In this document: in pieces, positions 62,301-64,000 of the stretch
Layout: every line of letters begins with the position of its first letter
How positions within the stretch are numbered: the stretch's first letter is position 1
Assembly (NCBI GenBank): GCA_003260075.1
Contig: QLIY01000008.1
Coordinates: 186,001 to 250,000 of the forward strand
Origin: Phallusia mammillata
Taxonomy: Eukaryota > Chordata > Ascidiacea > Phlebobranchia > Ascidiidae
Reading direction: 5' to 3'
DNA length: 64,000 bases
The notes under the pieces: generated by a model
Seen by the model: the letters and a program-made list of their open reading frames with translations, nothing else
Told to the model about the DNA's origin: nothing
Database searches by the model: none
Translations under genes and position numbers: made by a program

Positions 62301-64000
62301 GGACACTTGACTTCACAACATATGTTTTTCGGTGTTCCTGCTGTTTTACGTAAATGTTCAACAGTGACAATGGCTGGTATGAATGTATTTTAGCAAATTG
62401 CGCCTTACTGTATTACATGTTAATATACTGTTGCACCCACTTTGGGAACTACCAAATAATAGCTGCACAGTAAATAAAAACAAAAATGAACACCCGTTTG
62501 AAGAAAAGTGAGAAACAAAAAATGCAAGCTGCTTGTAAACAATAGTTTGCCTCCTTAAAGATGGATATTAATATTTGATAAATGCCAAACTCTGTTATGT
62601 AACAAACCACAAACACAGAAATCATATTTTCCTACCTTATTTTGGACGCAGATTCATTATCGTCACTTTTTTCATCCGACTCTGACTTATAATCCTCATC
62701 ATCTGTCATGCAAGCATCTTCTTCAGAATCGTCCACAAAGTTTCTCATGTTTTCAATCTAAAATTGAATATAGTTTGTTTGCAGATTTTCAGTGATATAA
62801 AATTTCGAACTTATCTTTTTTGACAAATTGAGAGAAATAAACAAGCATGATAAAAAAAGAAATTCTTACATAATGTGGTTATGTCACATTTGGTCCTGAT
62901 AAAAATCTGAAGAGATTTGATAGTCGGTCCAAACAAACTATCTGCCTCATACAGTGAAGGCATTTTTTGCTATAATGCCAGTTTTTAATTAGAGTAAAAG
63001 TCATAAAAAATCGAATGCTTCAGGATTTAGTTGTAAAGCAATGTACCAAATTTTGCAACATCTTAGGTCGTTGATAAAATTTAGTTTTGGAAACATTGCA
63101 ATGCACCCAAATACATAGTAACTTTTTCAAAATATCTTAAAACAGTTTTACCTCCTTTCGTTTTGTATGAAGTCTCAATATTCTTGGATGCGTCCAAACT
63201 CTCATTAAGTTTTGATAATCAGCAAATAAACCGGTGTCTTTTGATGACGCAACAATCTTTAAATAAATCAAAGATATTAAATTTATCAAATAAGCAATGT
63301 TTCCATTAGGAATCCGTTTTAATTTACTACACATAGATGCAGCTGAGTTTAACAGTTAAAGACAAATCTGCAAGGTTTTGGGAAAGGAGGTTAATGGGAA
63401 AGGTGTTTGCAATTTTTCTGTGGTGCGTTATAGATTTTTAATTACAAGGCATTGTAAATGCTGAATCACATTTTTAATGCTGTTATGCATCATAATTTAC
63501 CCACAACAGTCTGTGACATTATCTTAGAAAACCAATATATTCTGTTTTTACCAACATGTAAAGGTTAAATCGAACCAGTGCTACCAAAATCAAAAAGGGA
63601 TGCATGTTTTTTGTTGTTGGCTATTTAAATATTAATTCAGTCCCAGTTTGTCATATTGCGTAACAGCTCTAAACTGCTTAATGTGGCAAAGTTCTATGGT
63701 AAAGCTTATAGGTCAAAACAGGTTACACCGTCTGCAGCTTAGCATTTTATGGCTTATTGCTTTTACAAAGTTTTCATATGTATTTTAATGGTGTAGAAAT
63801 TGTCATTTTGTGCAAAAAAGCTACAACAGACACAAAATTAGGTGTAAAAGCTCTGGAATAACATCAATAAAGTAGTAGTCAAAATCTACTTACAGCATGT
63901 TGATTGGACCCTCTGTTGGTGCAAGTATCCAAGTAATGTTGGTAGAGTTTAATCTGCAGCGGTGAGAGTCTGACTTTTATGATAAACTCGTGTTTGTCGC
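44395..64000 (-). CDS. ATRX: ATRX-type SNF2 chromatin remodeller, C-terminal portion (5' part outside window)
   Basis: Sixteen exons, in order of transcription: 64000-63894 (cut by the window), 63256-63152, 62757-62636, 62177-62070, 61218-61013, 60561-60505, 60231-60054, 50794-50555, 49546-49364, 48586-48431, 47939-47631, 46971-46891, 46267-46121, 45955-45863, 45560-45467, 44897-44395. Splice borders and phases fit, except between 50555 and 49546. Segments that match ATRX: the helicase lobe ([28 protein letters not shown]); an acidic insert encoded by four exons; [14 protein letters not shown] followed by [18 protein letters not shown] across the 9.3-kb intron; [42 protein letters not shown]; then a C-terminal region ending in an acidic tail and RRRRAL. 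ATRX is a nuclear ATPase that deposits histone H3.3 with DAXX at repeats. The stretch with motifs V and VI (the STKAGS and RFGQ type) is absent between 49547 and 50554. About 895 residues are visible and roughly 60 are missing. Confidence 0.93.
47330..47580. repeat. Foldback repeat in an ATRX intron
   Basis: The arms GTATTTTTATGCCGACGTTT and AAACATCGGCATAAAAATAC are inverted, with CTATACAGG / CCTGTATAG inside them. Same family as 11455-11650. Confidence 0.7.
49598..49697. mobile_element. MITE of the CAGTGGTGGGATT family, truncated
   Basis: Begins CAGTGGTGGGATTAGGCC and contains GTTCTATAGAACCGTCTCAC. It is cut by the 10-G run at 49698. Other copies: 55366-55512, 61328-61618 and 61762-61859. 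Confidence 0.65.
49710..49773 (-). pseudogene. Partial second copy of an ATRX exon (allelic duplicate)
   Basis: These bases repeat the first part of the exon at 48586-48431, from the AG acceptor through the codons for [16 protein letters not shown]. All base differences I see are synonymous (for example GAC to GAT and GAG to GAA). The copy stops at a 10-G run (49698-49707). It belongs to a block (49708-50321) that duplicates 48524-49110. The best reading is the other haplotype placed in tandem during assembly, not a real extra exon. Confidence 0.8.
51168..51177. other. 10-C run without duplicated flanks
   Basis: It is exactly 10 C, but lies in the half of the window where all other runs are G. 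I find no copied flank. It may be a join without overlap, or a natural homopolymer. Confidence 0.4.
51428..51444 (+). promoter_or_regulatory. 5' leader of the ammonium transporter: acceptor-like site and overlapping uORF
   Basis: The sequence TTGTTTTCGCGCTAG ends at 51428, 12 bases before the start, and resembles a trans-splice or 5' UTR splice acceptor. A three-codon uORF (M-A-E-stop, 51433-51444) ends with its TGA overlapping the tandem ATGATG start at 51441. That arrangement would allow termination-coupled reinitiation on the main frame, if the uORF is in the mRNA. Confidence 0.35.
51441..58815 (+). CDS. Ammonium transporter, AMT1 type, 10 exons, complete
   Basis: Exons: 51441-51534, 51998-52200, 53343-53514, 54295-54466, 55176-55300, 55995-56156, 56582-56740, 57242-57400, 57706-57838, 58656-58815. 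All phases match and give 512 residues, normal for AMT1. The product is an Amt/Rh-superfamily membrane protein with about 11 helices that moves ammonium or ammonia across the plasma membrane, probably as a trimer. Visible hallmarks: [17 protein letters not shown] (from about residue 40); ERTQFYAY; the conserved Asp of DFAG (186); the first pore His (194, in AVHL); the second pore His (359, in AVAVHF); and the cytoplasmic gating segment GIDQHEHGD (442-450). The first exon is a short hydrophilic, Glu-rich segment; the tail (460-512) is Thr/Asn/Pro-rich. Two donors are GTTAGT. The whole gene sits antisense inside an intron of ATRX. The final exon also exists as a truncated second copy at 58350-58502. 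Confidence 0.95.
52269..52801. mobile_element. hAT-type MITE with perfect 8-bp target duplication, in AMT intron 2
   Basis: The 533-bp element has ends CAGGGGTGTCCAACCCG and AGGTTGGACACCCCTG, with CTGTAAAC on both sides (52261-52268 and 52802-52809). It also lies inside the ATRX intron. No transposase. Confidence 0.88.
53020..53244. mobile_element. hAT-like MITE in AMT intron 2
   Basis: Ends CAGTGGTTCCCAAAACGG and AAAGGTTCTTAACCACTG. No clear target duplication. It ends about 100 bases before exon 3. Confidence 0.55.
53996..54195. repeat. Dispersed GGCC-rich repeat (GCCCGA family)
   Basis: Contains phrases such as AAGCCGGAGTTTGGCCTGAA and CCCAGTCCGACTTACAACTC. Related text appears near 3840-4020, 12710-12800, 17400-17660, 19225-19280, 28960-29040, 49290-49320 and 59440-59790, in both orientations. 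Confidence 0.5.
54493..54791 (+). repeat. Misplaced allelic copy of AMT intron 3 plus the first bases of exon 4
   Basis: This block repeats 54024-54313, including the acceptor and the first bases of exon 4 (GTTTCGTCTACCCAACAG onward), then stops at a 14-G run (54792-54805). It begins after an 11-G run (54482-54492) lying just past the exon 4 donor. SNP-level differences suggest the other haplotype. Confidence 0.75.
55366..55512. mobile_element. MITE of the CAGTGGTGGGATT family in AMT intron 5
   Basis: Same internal text as 61328-61618 (GTTCTATAGAACCGTCTCAC; TTAGCATTACTGGTTACTGT). The right end is eroded. Confidence 0.6.
56753..56971. mobile_element. hAT-type MITE in AMT intron 7
   Basis: Same subfamily as 36589-36803; flanks GTTTAGAT and GTTTAGTT. 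It starts 12 bases after the exon 7 donor. Confidence 0.75.
58012..58205 (+). repeat. tRNA-derived SINE in AMT intron 9
   Basis: The fullest copy of the family. It has a B-box-like GGTTCGAATCCAACCG, then CTTGCCATATGGGAG, GATTCGGTATGACGCC, GGGCCTGGCGTACTATGATT and GACTGATCCCAGTTAT. Confidence 0.65.
58350..58502 (+). pseudogene. Truncated duplicate of the last ammonium-transporter exon
   Basis: Same acceptor and codons as the exon at 58656-58815 ([11 protein letters not shown] through AKPPG) with a few SNPs, but it runs into 10 G at 58503-58512 before the VD-stop. The next block (58513-58621) duplicates 3' flank found at 58911-59020. It is read as an allelic contig end; automated gene models may wrongly use it and lose the stop codon. 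Confidence 0.8.
58838..58843 (+). terminator. Poly(A) signal AATAAA of the ammonium transporter
   Basis: A canonical AATAAA lies 23 bases after the TAA stop, which would give a very short 3' UTR. A second AATAAA occurs near 59024. Confidence 0.5.
59508..59790. repeat. Near-duplicate around a 12-G run
   Basis: 59508-59643 and 59656-59790 are copies with SNPs; G run at 59644-59655. It lies between the AMT 3' end and an ATRX exon, in the same ATRX intron. Confidence 0.85.
61328..61859. mobile_element. Two MITEs of the CAGTGGTGGGATT family in an ATRX intron
   Basis: The first, 61328-61618, ends CCCCACTG, with flanks CTGTAGTC and CTGTAGTT. It contains an N at 61480 around which its own middle is duplicated, an assembly seam. 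The second, 61762-61859, is a short inverted copy with flanks ATTAGAGT and GTTAGAGT. Confidence 0.7.

Overview
This is a piece of an AT-rich animal genome with spliced genes: short exons, GT..AG introns, and many small non-autonomous transposons. The gene set (an ATRX chromatin remodeller, an AMT1-type ammonium transporter like those of plants and tunicates, an SLC22 organic-ion transporter), the compact structure and the strong haplotype divergence fit a tunicate, most likely Ciona. C. savignyi is a reasonable guess. The species is inferred, not proven.

Layout. 1-3.3 kb: intergenic or distal sequence dominated by a 1.3-kb foldback element. 3.3-10.3 kb, minus strand: at least three exons of an acidic, Ser/Thr-rich protein I do not recognise. 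10.3-25.5 kb: no confident gene; repeats, GC-richer patches and about 16 sites where a short stretch is present twice around a C homopolymer or an N. 25.5-36.9 kb, plus strand: a complete 13-exon SLC22 gene (602 codons, all splice phases compatible). 37-44 kb: MITEs and large duplicated haplotype blocks. 44.4-64 kb, minus strand: the C-terminal part of ATRX in 16 visible exons, running off the right edge. 51.4-58.8 kb, plus strand: a complete 10-exon ammonium transporter (512 codons) lying entirely inside one 9.3-kb ATRX intron, in antisense orientation.

The most striking sequence-level pattern is about 30 homopolymer runs, mostly exactly 10 C (left part) or 10 G (right part). Nearly every one separates two near-identical copies of the same segment. 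The copies differ by SNPs and small indels, like two alleles. One run of 88 C stands in place of 49 bp that are present in the sister copy. Single Ns play the same part. I read these as artificial spacers between overlapping haplotype contigs, not biology. They have consequences: the ATRX exon for helicase motifs V-VI is missing, the last AMT exon is present twice, and a partial ATRX exon copy is misplaced.

I found no convincing undescribed biological system. The items most worth a second look are the antisense nested transporter, the unidentified minus-strand gene, the spacer pattern itself, and a well-preserved set of hAT-type MITEs with 8-bp target-site duplications.
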